Positions 24,146-32,115 are shown, counted from the stretch's first letter. The stretch is 32,642 nucleotides of DNA from Planctomycetota bacterium (GCA_016192525.1 JACPTZ010000083.1:1-32642), one strand, 5' to 3'. Numbers and translations: made by a program. Notes: generated by a model from the sequence alone, not told the origin.

Positions 24146-26416
24146 GTGGAAGTGAAGGACTATCTCCGCATCCTGAGAAGGCGATGGTGGGTGGTGCTCA
24201 TCGTGAGCACCTGCGTCTGCGGGGTGAACTACTATACATTGCAGAGGCTCCCGGTCATCTATCGGGCGAGTGCGGACGTGATCATCAAGCAACCCACGGA
24301 ACAGTACGTCATCGTCCAGGGCGGCGCCACGTCGCTGTGGGAGAGCCTGTCGTACGAGACCCGCCTGTCGCTCATCAAGAGCGAGCCCGTCCTCGCCGGC
24401 GCCCTGATCGCCGGCCGCGGAAGGGTCCCGGAGATGCAGGGAATCTTCCGGCCGCCCGCCCCCGGAGAACGCCGGCGACGGTTCTCCGCCGTCCGGCACC
24501 CCGGAGTGGGGGACGCCATCGATGTCCGGGAAATAAAGGACGACACGGTGCCGGAGCCTCTCCCCCCCGGCGCCCGGCAGGAGATCGTTGAGGTCGGGGA
24601 GGCGGCGATGATGGATGGCGTGGCCCTCCTGAAGGGGATGGTGGACTGGGACAAGGAGAAGGACTCGGAGGTGGTCACGATCTTCGTCACCGGGGGGGAT
24701 TCGGAGTCGACCGGCATCCTGGCCGATGCAATGGCTTATTCCGTCAAGACCTACATTGAGCGTGACAAGCGGGAGCGTGTGGCGCGCACCCTCCGGTTCA
24801 TCGAGGGGCAGATCAGGGCGGCCGAGCAGGAGTTCGTGAACCATCAGCAGGAAATCGAGCAGATTCGTCAGTCCGCCGCCCCGAAGATCGAAACCGCCGC
24901 CGGTCCCCTGTGGACTCCCGGCGACCTGTCCTCGGCCGAGCGATCCCTCGGCGATCTCCTCGATCAGCAGGAACGCCTCAAACTCGAAATCGCCGAACTG
25001 AAGCGGAGGATCGAAAACCGGATCCCGCCGTCCGCTCCGGCGTCGTCCGGGGAACTGGTCGTCTCCCTCAAGACCGAGGAGGTCGCGCTCGAGCGGCAAT
25101 TGAACGCCCTGGAGCGACAGTACACCGAGTCGCATCCCTCCGTTCTGGCGAAGCAGGCCGAACTGGCGCAGATCCGCCGCCAGCGGATGGACGCCGAAAA
25201 CCGGGCGCGGCGGAACGCGCAGTTGGACGGCACGCTGGCCCAGAACGACCTGCTGGTCGCGCGCCGTCAGGAACTTCCGCTCCTCGCCCAGCGGATCGAG
25301 GCGGCCCGGCGGGACGTCGAGGAGAAGCGGAAGGCGGTGCAGAGTGTGCAGAAGGAAATCGAAGACCGCCTCTCCCCCGAGGATCGCCGGAAATTCGCCG
25401 CCGCCGAATTCCAGCTGGAACTGGCCAAGAGGACGCTGACCGACTGGCTCCAGGTGAAGCGCGATCTCCAGACGCAGGTGGAGCTGCAGGTGGAGCTCGT
25501 GGACCTGGTGGCGAAGGCCAAGCCGGGATTCCCGCTTCCCCGCGGGGGAGGCGCCTCGTGGCCGTTCATCTTCATCGTGGGAGCCTCCCTGGGCATCGGC
25601 GCCGCCTACGCGCTCGAGTATCTGAACACCACGATCCGGAGCGAACACGACGTGAAGCGGTACGTGAATATTCCGCTCCTCGGGATGATCCTCCGGATCC
25701 GCAAGCCGGAAGAGCGCATCCTCCTGAACGTGCCGACCAAGTCCACGCTGCACGAGATCTTCAACACCATCGGCACGCTCGTGGAAACCTACGCCCAGGA
25801 GCACCAGGCGAGGATCTTCATGGTGGCGTCCTCGCGCGCCGAGGAGGGAAAGTCCACCGTCACGAGCAATATCGGAATCGCCCTCGCCCGGAGCGGAGCG
25901 CGCGTCATCCTCGTCGATTGCGACCTGCGCAAGGCCGTCCTTCACCGGTTCTTCAGCCTCGACAACACCCACGGATTGGCCCCCTGGCTGGGCGAGTCCT
26001 CCGAGGCGGACGCGCCGCCGGCCGTGGAAGGCCTCCTTCGCCCCACCGAGATCGAGGGACTGCGCGTGATCACCGCGGGTCCGCATCCGCAGAATCCCGT
26101 CGGGCTGCTCAAGTCGGACCGGTTCCGCCGGCTCCTCCAGAGCCTGCGCGAGCAGGCGGACATCGTCCTGATCGACGTCCCGCCGGTGAACATCGCCGTG
26201 GATACGATGCTGCTGGCCCCGTTCGTGGACGGCATCCTCCTCCTCATCTGCGCCAACGAGACGAACAAGGACGAGGTCGCCTACGCGAAGCGTCTGGTCG
26301 AGGGGGCCCGGGGCAAGTTCATCGGCTGCATCCTCAACAAGGTCACGATCGAGAGCCACGGCTACTATTACTATTACTACTATTACGACTCCTACAAGTA
26401 CTACCGCGAGCGCTAG
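24146..26416 (+). CDS. Wzc/GumC-type chain-length regulator fused to tyrosine autokinase (first copy)
   Basis: 756 residues from GTG 24146. Cytoplasmic MEVKDYLRILRRR leads into TM1 (WWVVLIVSTCVCGVNYYTL) and a Wzz-like periplasmic domain with a Pro/Arg-rich insertion (~90-160) and long coiled coils (~205-450). TM2 is at ~472-492 (WPFIFIVGASLGIGAAYALE). The BY-kinase domain has Walker A ASSRAEEGKST (Lys569), Walker A' ILVDCDLRK and Walker B IVLIDVPP. The C-terminus ends in a tyrosine cluster (YYYYYYYYDSYKYYRER) that is autophosphorylated in trans in this family. It controls polymerisation and export of surface polysaccharide. It is the first gene of a tight operon (21 bp to the next) and paralogous to 27872-29959. 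Confidence 0.88.
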   Translation: MEVKDYLRILRRRWWVVLIVSTCVCGVNYYTLQRLPVIYRASADVIIKQPTEQYVIVQGGATSLWESLSYETRLSLIKSEPVLAGALIAGRGRVPEMQGIFRPPAPGERRRRFSAVRHPGVGDAIDVREIKDDTVPEPLPPGARQEIVEVGEAAMMDGVALLKGMVDWDKEKDSEVVTIFVTGGDSESTGILADAMAYSVKTYIERDKRERVARTLRFIEGQIRAAEQEFVNHQQEIEQIRQSAAPKIETAAGPLWTPGDLSSAERSLGDLLDQQERLKLEIAELKRRIENRIPPSAPASSGELVVSLKTEEVALERQLNALERQYTESHPSVLAKQAELAQIRRQRMDAENRARRNAQLDGTLAQNDLLVARRQELPLLAQRIEAARRDVEEKRKAVQSVQKEIEDRLSPEDRRKFAAAEFQLELAKRTLTDWLQVKRDLQTQVELQVELVDLVAKAKPGFPLPRGGGASWPFIFIVGASLGIGAAYALEYLNTTIRSEHDVKRYVNIPLLGMILRIRKPEERILLNVPTKSTLHEIFNTIGTLVETYAQEHQARIFMVASSRAEEGKSTVTSNIGIALARSGARVILVDCDLRKAVLHRFFSLDNTHGLAPWLGESSEADAPPAVEGLLRPTEIEGLRVITAGPHPQNPVGLLKSDRFRRLLQSLREQADIVLIDVPPVNIAVDTMLLAPFVDGILLLICANETNKDEVAYAKRLVEGARGKFIGCILNKVTIESHGYYYYYYYYDSYKYYRER

Positions 26417-26437
26417 GCGGCGCGGAAGTGAGGGAAC

Positions 26438-26899
26438 ATGGCGGAACGACGACCGGGGGGGTGGGTGCTGGTTCTGGCGCTGGCCGGGCTCGGCGGGTGC
26501 GCTCCGAAGGCGTTCGTGCGCCACGAGGTCCGGTCCGAGATGCGACAGCAGAAAGAGAGCGTCGAGGCCCTGCGGGAGGATGTCACCCAGGACGCCGCCC
26601 GGACCGCCCAGAGCGCCGCCGCGCTGGAGCAATCGGTGACGCGACTCACCGGGGAGGTCCAGGCGCTCCGGACCGAGCTCGCCGCCGTCCGCCAGCTCCT
26701 GGCCACCGGCCAGCTCGAAACCCGCGGCGAACTCGACCGGGTCCGGCTCGATGTGGCCCGGCTCAGCGCCACGGTGAATGCCGCGACGGACCGCGCCGAA
26801 GCGATCGACGCCGCCGTGCGGAGGACCCTCTTCGCCCAGAAAGCCGCGCTCGACGCGGCGGTGCAGGATTTGTCACGACCGGCGCCGACGGGCCCCTAG
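26438..26899 (+). CDS. Coiled-coil lipoprotein
   Basis: 153 residues. Signal peptide with lipobox (VLVLALAGLGGC, Cys21), so it is lipid-anchored. The rest is a continuous heptad-rich helix (ALEQSVTRLTGEVQALRTEL; RLDVARLSATVNAATDRAEA), predicted to be a trimeric or dimeric coiled coil in the periplasm. A ribosome site (GAGGGA) precedes the ATG. It lies between the tyrosine kinase and the export lipoprotein, so it could tether or space the inner- and outer-membrane parts of the exporter. It is not recognised as a named family. Confidence 0.75.
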   Translation: MAERRPGGWVLVLALAGLGGCAPKAFVRHEVRSEMRQQKESVEALREDVTQDAARTAQSAAALEQSVTRLTGEVQALRTELAAVRQLLATGQLETRGELDRVRLDVARLSATVNAATDRAEAIDAAVRRTLFAQKAALDAAVQDLSRPAPTGP

Positions 26900-26941
26900 G
26901 CTCGTCCCACCGGATCGCAACCCTTGACAGGGAGGTCGTCC

Positions 26942-27835
26942 ATGCGCGCTTCACAAAGCCGGGGAGTCCTGGGAATCGTCGTCCTCTCGTGGCTCCTGGG
27001 CGGGTGTTTCCGGATCCTGACCCAGCCCCGCTACGAGGACTCCGTTCTCGGTCCCTCGGACGGCAAGGCCGTCAATCTCCAGGAGCTGGTCACCCGATTC
27101 CCGGAACTCGAAGGAATCGTCACCACCGCGCCGGACTATTACGAGGAGGTGGAACGGGAGCGCAAGCGCTCGATCGAGGAGGGGGGGACGGGGTCGCTCT
27201 ACCGCGAGGTGGTCATCGAGCCCAACTACCTCCTGACGGTCGAGGTCTGGGGGGAACCGGAGGTGACGCGCCAGGTGTACATCCGCGCCGACGGAGGGTT
27301 CGACTTCCCGCTCATCGGGGAGGTGCAGGCGGCGGGAAAGACCATCCACCAGGTTCGCGATGAGATGGCGGCGCGTCTTCGCAAGTACTTCCGCGATCCG
27401 CAGGTCATCGTCAATGCCACCCCGGTGGGAACCTCGGCGGGCTACACCGGGGGCGGGGCCGCCACGGGGACCATCACGGTGGTGGGGCTGCGCAACGGAA
27501 ACTACCCCTGGAGCGGGAAGGAGAACATCATGCAGGTCCTGGCCGCCGCCGGAGGGGTGCCGGAAAACGGCGAGTGGCGCCAGATCCGCCTGATCCGCCG
27601 GGACACGACCCGAAAGACGCGGGGACGGATCATCATCGTCGACTACTGGGCCTTCCTCCGGTACGGAGATGTCCGGCAGAACATCCCGCTGCTCCCGGGC
27701 GACATCGTCTTCATTCCGAAGCACTGGACGTGGGGCGAGCAATTCGCGAAGGACTGGGACCTGGCCTTTCACTTCCTGAACGGCACCACCCAGATCAAGT
27801 CGGTGAAGGACAACGTGCAGGGCTTCCAGGACTAG
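26942..27835 (+). CDS. Wza/GumB-type polysaccharide export outer-membrane lipoprotein
   Basis: 297 residues from the ATG at 26942, chosen for AGGGAGG six bases upstream; TTG 26924 is unlikely. Lipobox SWLLGGC with Cys22. Poly_export domain (~75-165): YLLTVEVWGEPEVTRQVYIR, ADGGFDFPLIGEVQAAGKTI, RKYFRDPQVIVNATPVG. An SLBB domain follows (~175-265): ITVVGLRNGNYPWSGKENIM, QVLAAAGGVPENGEWRQIRL, then IPLLPGDIVFIPKHW. It forms the outer-membrane channel or collar for polymer export and works with Wzc-type proteins. Two such kinases flank it here. Confidence 0.88.
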   Translation: MRASQSRGVLGIVVLSWLLGGCFRILTQPRYEDSVLGPSDGKAVNLQELVTRFPELEGIVTTAPDYYEEVERERKRSIEEGGTGSLYREVVIEPNYLLTVEVWGEPEVTRQVYIRADGGFDFPLIGEVQAAGKTIHQVRDEMAARLRKYFRDPQVIVNATPVGTSAGYTGGGAATGTITVVGLRNGNYPWSGKENIMQVLAAAGGVPENGEWRQIRLIRRDTTRKTRGRIIIVDYWAFLRYGDVRQNIPLLPGDIVFIPKHWTWGEQFAKDWDLAFHFLNGTTQIKSVKDNVQGFQD

Positions 27836-27871
27836 CCGGCCCGCCGGCCGACCGGCTCGGATCTCGCCCCG

Positions 27872-29959
27872 ATGGAACTGAAGGATTATCTCCGCATCAT
27901 CGAGCGCCGCTGGCTCGCGGTGATAGCGATATTCCTTCTGGTGCTGGGAACCTATCTGCTGATGGCGCATACGATGCAGACGCCGCGCTACGCCTCGTCC
28001 GCGGAGATCGTCATCAAGCAGAGCCCGTATGAACTCGGGGTGCTCCTGTCCGACGAGTTCGCCACGCTCATCACCCCCTTCCCGGCCCGGGTCTCGCAGA
28101 TCCGGGGCATCGAGGTCAGCCGCCGCGCGTCGAAGATCCTCGAGGAGAAGGGAATCTCCATCGGACCGGAACACCTCCAGTCCGCCATCTCCACGCGTCC
28201 GGATGCGGAACAACGGACGGTCGTCATCTCCATCGAATACGGGGGAGACCCCACCCTCGTGGTGAAGATCGTCGACGCCGTGGTTCAGGCCTACGCCGAG
28301 TTCGACCTGGCCCGCGCCGCCGCCTCCAAGGAGAAGGTGAAGGGGGCGCTGGAGCACCGGCAGAAGCAGGTGGAGGGCATCGAGAAGGCGGCCCGCGAAG
28401 CGCGGTTGAGTTTCGTGCGATCCTCGCTGGATGCGCGAAGTCACTGGGACCCCGAGGAGCAGGCCCGGTTGAAGCTCGATCAGCTGAGCCAGCTGGATCG
28501 CTACCGGCTTCAACTGGAGTTGAATGCGGCTACCCTCGAGGAGGCCCGAAAGGCGGGCGTCGCCCCGGGAGAAATCCCGGAACTGGGACCCCTTCAGGCC
28601 GACGGGAGTTTCCTGACCGGAGAGACTCCCTCCGCGTCGGCCGCCCCGTACCCCTCCATCACGGAGTCCCAGCCCATCACCGGATACGCGCGTCAGGAGT
28701 ACGACCGGATCGCGGCGGAACTGGCCTCGGCCCGCCTCCGGTACACCGACGACCATCCCAAGGTGAAGGACCTCCTCGCCCAGCAGACCCTCTGGAAAGG
28801 CCTCATCGAGGCGCCGGCGCCGATCAAGGGACCGCCCCAGGCCCCCATCGACCTTCAGATCCGACTCAACCAGGAGCGGAAACGGGTGGTGGACTCCCTG
28901 ATCGACCGCATCTGGAACAGTCTGCGGGGATTCGTCGAGAACAAGGAGGAATTCGACGCCCGCGAGGCCGAATTGGCCTCCGCGCGCGAGGAGCTGCGCG
29001 ACATCCGCCGTAAACTCAACGAACTCATCCTCCGCATCAGCGGGGAGCAGTCGGCCGTGGAGAAAACCTCCGGACCGGACCTGGCGCACGAGGTGGCCAG
29101 CCGGGGCGTCCTGACCCTCCCGTTCGCCGTTCTGGTGGCGATCGTGCTTGCCGTATCGGGAGGATACACCCTTGAATACCTCAGCGATACGCTCCGCTCG
29201 GCGCAGGATTCCAAGGTCTACCTCAACGTCCCGGCCATCGCCACGATCCCGTTCTTCCGCGGGGAACCGATCAACCTCTTTGAAGTGGCCCTCAAGTCGC
29301 CCGTCGCCGAACTCTTCAACAAGCTGGCCACCTTCCTCGAGTCGGTGGCCGTGGAACAGCACGCCAAGACCTTTCTCTTCACCTCCTCGAAACCGGAGGA
29401 GGGCAAGTCGACCATCTCGCTTAATGCCGCGATCGCCATCGCGCGGGGGGGGGAGCGGGTGGTGCTCGTCGACTCCGACCTGCGCAAGCCGCAGTACCAC
29501 ATGTTCTTCAATCTCGACAACGCCGGCGGCCTCTCCACCCTCCTGAGCGGAGAGGCGCCCTTCGACGAGACCGGGGAGAATCTCGCGCCTTTCCTGAAAC
29601 CGACCTCGATCGAGACCCTGCGGGTGCTCCCGGCCGGACCGACCCCCGCCAACCCGGTCGGACAGCTCAAGTCGGATCGCCTCCCGCTCCTCATCGAGGC
29701 CCTCAAGCACTACGCGGACATCGTCATTTTCGACAGCCCGCCGCTCATCGGCGTCATCGATGCAGCCGTGATCTCGGCCCTCGTCGACGTCACCGTGGTG
29801 GTGATTGCGGAGGGGCAGGTCACCCGGCGGGAGGCGGCCCAGGTGAAACACACGCTCGCGCAGGTGGACGCCAACGTGGTGGGCACCGTCATCAACAAGG
29901 CCCACATGCAGCCGGAAGAGTACTACTACTACTACCAGTACTACCGAACACGACGATAG
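27872..29959 (+). CDS. Wzc/GumC-type chain-length regulator fused to tyrosine autokinase (second copy)
   Basis: 695 residues. N-terminus MELKDYLRIIERRWLAVIAI leads into TM1; the Wzz-like periplasmic part has coiled coils at ~145-200 and ~345-400, and TM2 is at ~412-432 (LTLPFAVLVAIVLAVSGGYT). BY-kinase: Walker A TSSKPEEGKST (Lys512), Walker A' VLVDSDLRK, Walker B IVIFDSPP. The tail is EEYYYYYQYYRTRR. All kinase motifs are intact, so it is not a decayed duplicate. It differs from the first copy mainly in the periplasmic domain, which is shorter and lacks the Pro/Arg insertion. The two may control different chain lengths or form a mixed ring. Confidence 0.88.
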   Translation: MELKDYLRIIERRWLAVIAIFLLVLGTYLLMAHTMQTPRYASSAEIVIKQSPYELGVLLSDEFATLITPFPARVSQIRGIEVSRRASKILEEKGISIGPEHLQSAISTRPDAEQRTVVISIEYGGDPTLVVKIVDAVVQAYAEFDLARAAASKEKVKGALEHRQKQVEGIEKAAREARLSFVRSSLDARSHWDPEEQARLKLDQLSQLDRYRLQLELNAATLEEARKAGVAPGEIPELGPLQADGSFLTGETPSASAAPYPSITESQPITGYARQEYDRIAAELASARLRYTDDHPKVKDLLAQQTLWKGLIEAPAPIKGPPQAPIDLQIRLNQERKRVVDSLIDRIWNSLRGFVENKEEFDAREAELASAREELRDIRRKLNELILRISGEQSAVEKTSGPDLAHEVASRGVLTLPFAVLVAIVLAVSGGYTLEYLSDTLRSAQDSKVYLNVPAIATIPFFRGEPINLFEVALKSPVAELFNKLATFLESVAVEQHAKTFLFTSSKPEEGKSTISLNAAIAIARGGERVVLVDSDLRKPQYHMFFNLDNAGGLSTLLSGEAPFDETGENLAPFLKPTSIETLRVLPAGPTPANPVGQLKSDRLPLLIEALKHYADIVIFDSPPLIGVIDAAVISALVDVTVVVIAEGQVTRREAAQVKHTLAQVDANVVGTVINKAHMQPEEYYYYYQYYRTRR

Positions 29960-29968
29960 GCGGGCACG

Positions 29969-30646
29969 ATGTTCCGAGGGCGCCCTTCCCCGATCCCCCC
30001 CCCGAACCGCCGGAACCGCCCTCCGAAGGTCGCGGCGGAGCGGGTGGTGCCGATCCCGGTCGATCGCATCTTCCAGAATCCCTATCAGCCGCGCCGCATC
30101 TTCCGCCCCGAGGCGATCGAGGGACTGGCCGCCTCCGTGGCGCGCCACGGGGTGCTCGTCCCGATCCTCGTGTCGCCGATCGAGCAGGGATATCTCCTTG
30201 TCTGCGGGGAGCGGAGGCTGCGGGCGTCGCGCCTGGCGGGACTGAAGACGATCCCCGCCATCGTGCGCGAACTGGACGCCGCGCAGATGCTCGAGCTCGC
30301 CCTCATCGAAAACCTGCACCGGGAGCCCCTGACGGCAGTCGAGGAGGCGGAAACCGTCTCGCGGCTGGGAACCGAGCATGTGACGCGCACCGACGCGGAG
30401 GTCTCGGCGGAATTCGGGCTTCCGCTTCCGGCGGTGACGATGGCCCACCGCCTCACCGCCCTGCCGTGGCTTGTGAAGCGGGCGGTCATCGCCGGGATCG
30501 TCTCCCCGGAGCAGGCCATCGCCCTCGGCCGCGTCCCCGGCCCGCAGGCCCAGATCTCCTGCCTCGCGGCCGTGTGGGCCCGGCGGCTATCGCTCCCGGA
30601 CACGATCCGCCTCGCCGACGCCGTCCGCGCCCGGCTCGCCTCATGA
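29969..30646 (+). CDS. ParB/Spo0J-like protein in the exopolysaccharide operon
   Basis: 225 residues, nine bases after the tyrosine kinase. ParB N-terminal domain: VVPIPVDRIFQNPYQPRRIF (box I), the CTP-binding GERRLRASRLAGL (box II), and IVRELDAAQMLELALIENLH followed by REPLTAVEEAE (box III). A KorB-like helical region follows (AEVSAEFGLPLPAVTMAHRL; VSPEQAIALGRVPGPQAQIS). The usual C-terminal dimerisation domain seems short or missing. No ParA gene is adjacent, though the BY-kinases are distant relatives of ParA/MinD ATPases. The stop overlaps the glycosyltransferase start (ATGA). A role in placing the export machine, or as a DNA-binding regulator, is speculation. Confidence 0.8.
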   Translation: MFRGRPSPIPPPNRRNRPPKVAAERVVPIPVDRIFQNPYQPRRIFRPEAIEGLAASVARHGVLVPILVSPIEQGYLLVCGERRLRASRLAGLKTIPAIVRELDAAQMLELALIENLHREPLTAVEEAETVSRLGTEHVTRTDAEVSAEFGLPLPAVTMAHRLTALPWLVKRAVIAGIVSPEQAIALGRVPGPQAQISCLAAVWARRLSLPDTIRLADAVRARLAS

Positions 30647-31470
30647 CCGACCCCCCCCCGGCCCCCGGCCCCGCGCCGGCCCGGTCCATCATCATCCCCG
30701 CCTGCAACGAGGCCGCGCGCCTCCCTCCCACCCTCGAACGCGTGCTCGACTACTCCCGCCGCCGCGGCATTTCCTTTGAGATCATCGTCGTGGACGACGG
30801 CAGCCGGGACGACACGCTGGAACGCGCCCGGGCTCTGGCCGCGCGCGCCCCGGAACTCCGGATCCTCGAGAACGGGGTCAACCGCGGGAAGGGGTTCAGC
30901 GTCCGACACGGGATGCTCGCCGCGCGGGGGGCGGTGCGGATCTTCTCCGACGCCGACCTTTCGACCCCGATCGAGGAGTGCGACGCGCTGGAGCCGTGGC
31001 TCACGCGCGGCTTCGGGGTGGCGATCGGCTCGCGGGCCCTTGGCCGGTCGCGGGTGGAGGTCCATCAGGCGTGGCCGCGGGAGCACATGGGAAAGGTCTT
31101 CAATCTGATCGTGCAGGCGGTCGCCCTTCCGGGGCTGCACGACACGCAGTGCGGCTTCAAGGCCTTCACCGCCGGGGCGGCGGAGGAGATCTTCCGTCGC
31201 GCGGAATTCGACGGATTCTCGTTCGACGTGGAGTTGCTCTGGCTGGCGCGCCGGCTCGGCTACCGGGTGCGGGAGGTGCCGGTGCGGTGGATCAACTCGC
31301 CGGCGACGAAGGTCGACGCGCTGCGGGACTCCGCGCGGATGTTCCGGGACGTCTGCCGGCTGCGGTGGGGTCGCCGGGCCCGACCCGTGCGGCGGGGGGT
31401 AGGCGAGGAGGCGAGTTTCGCGATGGCGCCGGAGTCGCAGGATGGGGGGAGTTTTCTCCTGCAACCATGA
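30643..31470 (+). CDS. GT2-family glycosyltransferase, polyprenyl-phosphate sugar synthase type
   Basis: 275 residues from the ATG at 30643, which overlaps the ParB-like stop. GT-A fold with SIIIPACNEAARLPPTLERV, IIVVDDGSRDDTLE, RGKGFSVRHGMLAARG and the metal-binding FSDADLSTPIEE. Later DTQCGFKAFTAGAAEEIFRR and FDVELLWLARRLGYRVREVP match the dolichyl- or undecaprenyl-phosphate glucose/mannose synthase branch (DPM1/ALG5-like). It lacks the C-terminal membrane helices of many relatives and should load a sugar onto a lipid carrier at the inner leaflet. The last ~30 residues (EEASFAMAPESQDGGSFLLQ) look non-homologous and may be read-through past an eroded end, next to the cas7e relic. Confidence 0.85.
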   Translation: MTDPPPAPGPAPARSIIIPACNEAARLPPTLERVLDYSRRRGISFEIIVVDDGSRDDTLERARALAARAPELRILENGVNRGKGFSVRHGMLAARGAVRIFSDADLSTPIEECDALEPWLTRGFGVAIGSRALGRSRVEVHQAWPREHMGKVFNLIVQAVALPGLHDTQCGFKAFTAGAAEEIFRRAEFDGFSFDVELLWLARRLGYRVREVPVRWINSPATKVDALRDSARMFRDVCRLRWGRRARPVRRGVGEEASFAMAPESQDGGSFLLQP

Positions 31471-31527
31471 GGTCGGGACCCGCCCGGAGGGGGCAGGCGG
31501 CAGAGGGCCGGGGGGAGCGGAGGGCCG

Positions 31528-31662
31528 GGGCTCGATGATGAGCCGCGAACGGGACCCGCCGAGACGGACGGCAGGGTACTCGTCCCGCGCCAGTTCCCGG
31601 AGGGCGCGCTTGAGGCACGAGACTGGAAACGACTGCAGGATGTGCAGCTCGATCAGCTTCAT
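31528..31662 (-). pseudogene. cas7e: Relic of type I-E cas7 (cas7e/cse4), N-terminal part with internal deletion
   Basis: From the ATG at 31662, MKLIELHILQSFPVSCL matches my memory of the Cas7e N-terminus, and AAGGAG lies seven bases upstream, so this was a real gene start. The next residues expected in the family (the NRDD...GG...RARVSSQ segment, ~27 residues) are missing. The frame jumps straight to LKRALRELARDEYPAVRLGG, then SRSRLIIEP, which fits the region just after it. The loss is in frame. After residue ~45 similarity stops and the remaining ~300 residues are gone. It converges with the GT2 gene. No function is possible. Confidence 0.6.
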
Positions 31663-31688
31663 GACGATCTCCTTCGCGGAAAGGGGGC

Positions 31689-31717
31689 TTGAAACAGGCC
31701 CGGGGAATCGCTAAGAT
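31689..31717 (+). promoter_or_regulatory. Promoter predicting a leaderless antitoxin mRNA
   Basis: TTGAAA (31689-31694), 17 bp, TAAGAT (31712-31717). Transcription should begin at about the A of the ATG at 31724. No Shine-Dalgarno sequence is needed or seen after that point. Confidence 0.55.
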
Positions 31718-31723
31718 CAGGTC

Positions 31724-31945
31724 ATGACCAAGGTCGAACAGCTCCAGGCGGAAATCGCGAATCTGTCGCCCGAGGAGTTTCGCCAGATTGCCCACTGGCT
31801 GGCGGAACGAGACGCCGCGCTCTGGGATCGGCAGATGGATGAGGATGCGGCGGCCGGCCGGCTCGACTGGCTGTGGCGCGAGGCCGAGACGGAAATTGCC
31901 GCAGGCGAGGCGCGCCCGCTGGATGAACTCCTCGACAACCCGTAG
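31724..31945 (+). CDS. Putative antitoxin of a RelE/ParE-like TA pair
   Basis: 73 residues: MTKVEQLQAEIANLSPEEFR, QIAHWLAERDAALWDRQMDE, then DAAAGRLDWLWREAETEIAA and LDELLDNP. The pattern SPEEF...W...WDRQ...D...GRLD is that of small helical antitoxins paired with RelE/ParE-like toxins (recognised from general knowledge of the family). The following toxin gene overlaps its end by 23 nt but is truncated. It lies on the strand opposite the cas relics, between cas6e and cas7e fragments. A solo-antitoxin role or plain decay are both possible. Confidence 0.6.
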   Translation: MTKVEQLQAEIANLSPEEFRQIAHWLAERDAALWDRQMDEDAAAGRLDWLWREAETEIAAGEARPLDELLDNP

Positions 31946-32009
31946 TTTTCGAGAGCGTCTCCAAGCCCTCACGCCGCCGCTCCGGCCGTTGACGCGCAAC
32001 AGGCCTTGA
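31923..32009 (+). pseudogene. Truncated RelE/ParE-like toxin, N-terminal fragment
   Basis: From the ATG at 31923, MNSSTTRSFRERLQALTPPL then RPLTRN resembles the first helix of RelE-like toxins that follow this kind of antitoxin (TTRRFRE...LP..). The frame ends at 32009, after 28 codons, where sequence belonging to the cas6e relic begins on the other strand. All catalytic-region residues are missing, so no toxin can be made. Confidence 0.45.
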
Positions 32010-32115
32010 AATTCCACCGCGCGGTGCATTCCCTGCACGCCCTTCTTCTGAAGATACTCGCGGCCAGGCGGGCCGTCGTTCCGAAGTCGAGTGTGATTTG
32101 GGTCAGATGGGTCAT
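31983..32115 (-). pseudogene. cas6e: Relic of type I-E cas6 (cas6e/cse3), internally deleted
   Basis: The ATG at 32115 overlaps the cse2 stop (ATGA). The first residues, MTHLTQITLDFGTTARL, fit the Cas6e N-terminus. After a frameshifting deletion, the neighbouring frame reads REYLQKKGVQGMHRAVEFQG then LLRVNG, which fits the late Cas6e strand (AVEFxGxLxV) before the glycine-rich loop. About 130 residues between these parts and the whole C-terminus are lost. Cas6e would cut pre-crRNA at repeats; this relic cannot. Confidence 0.5.
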
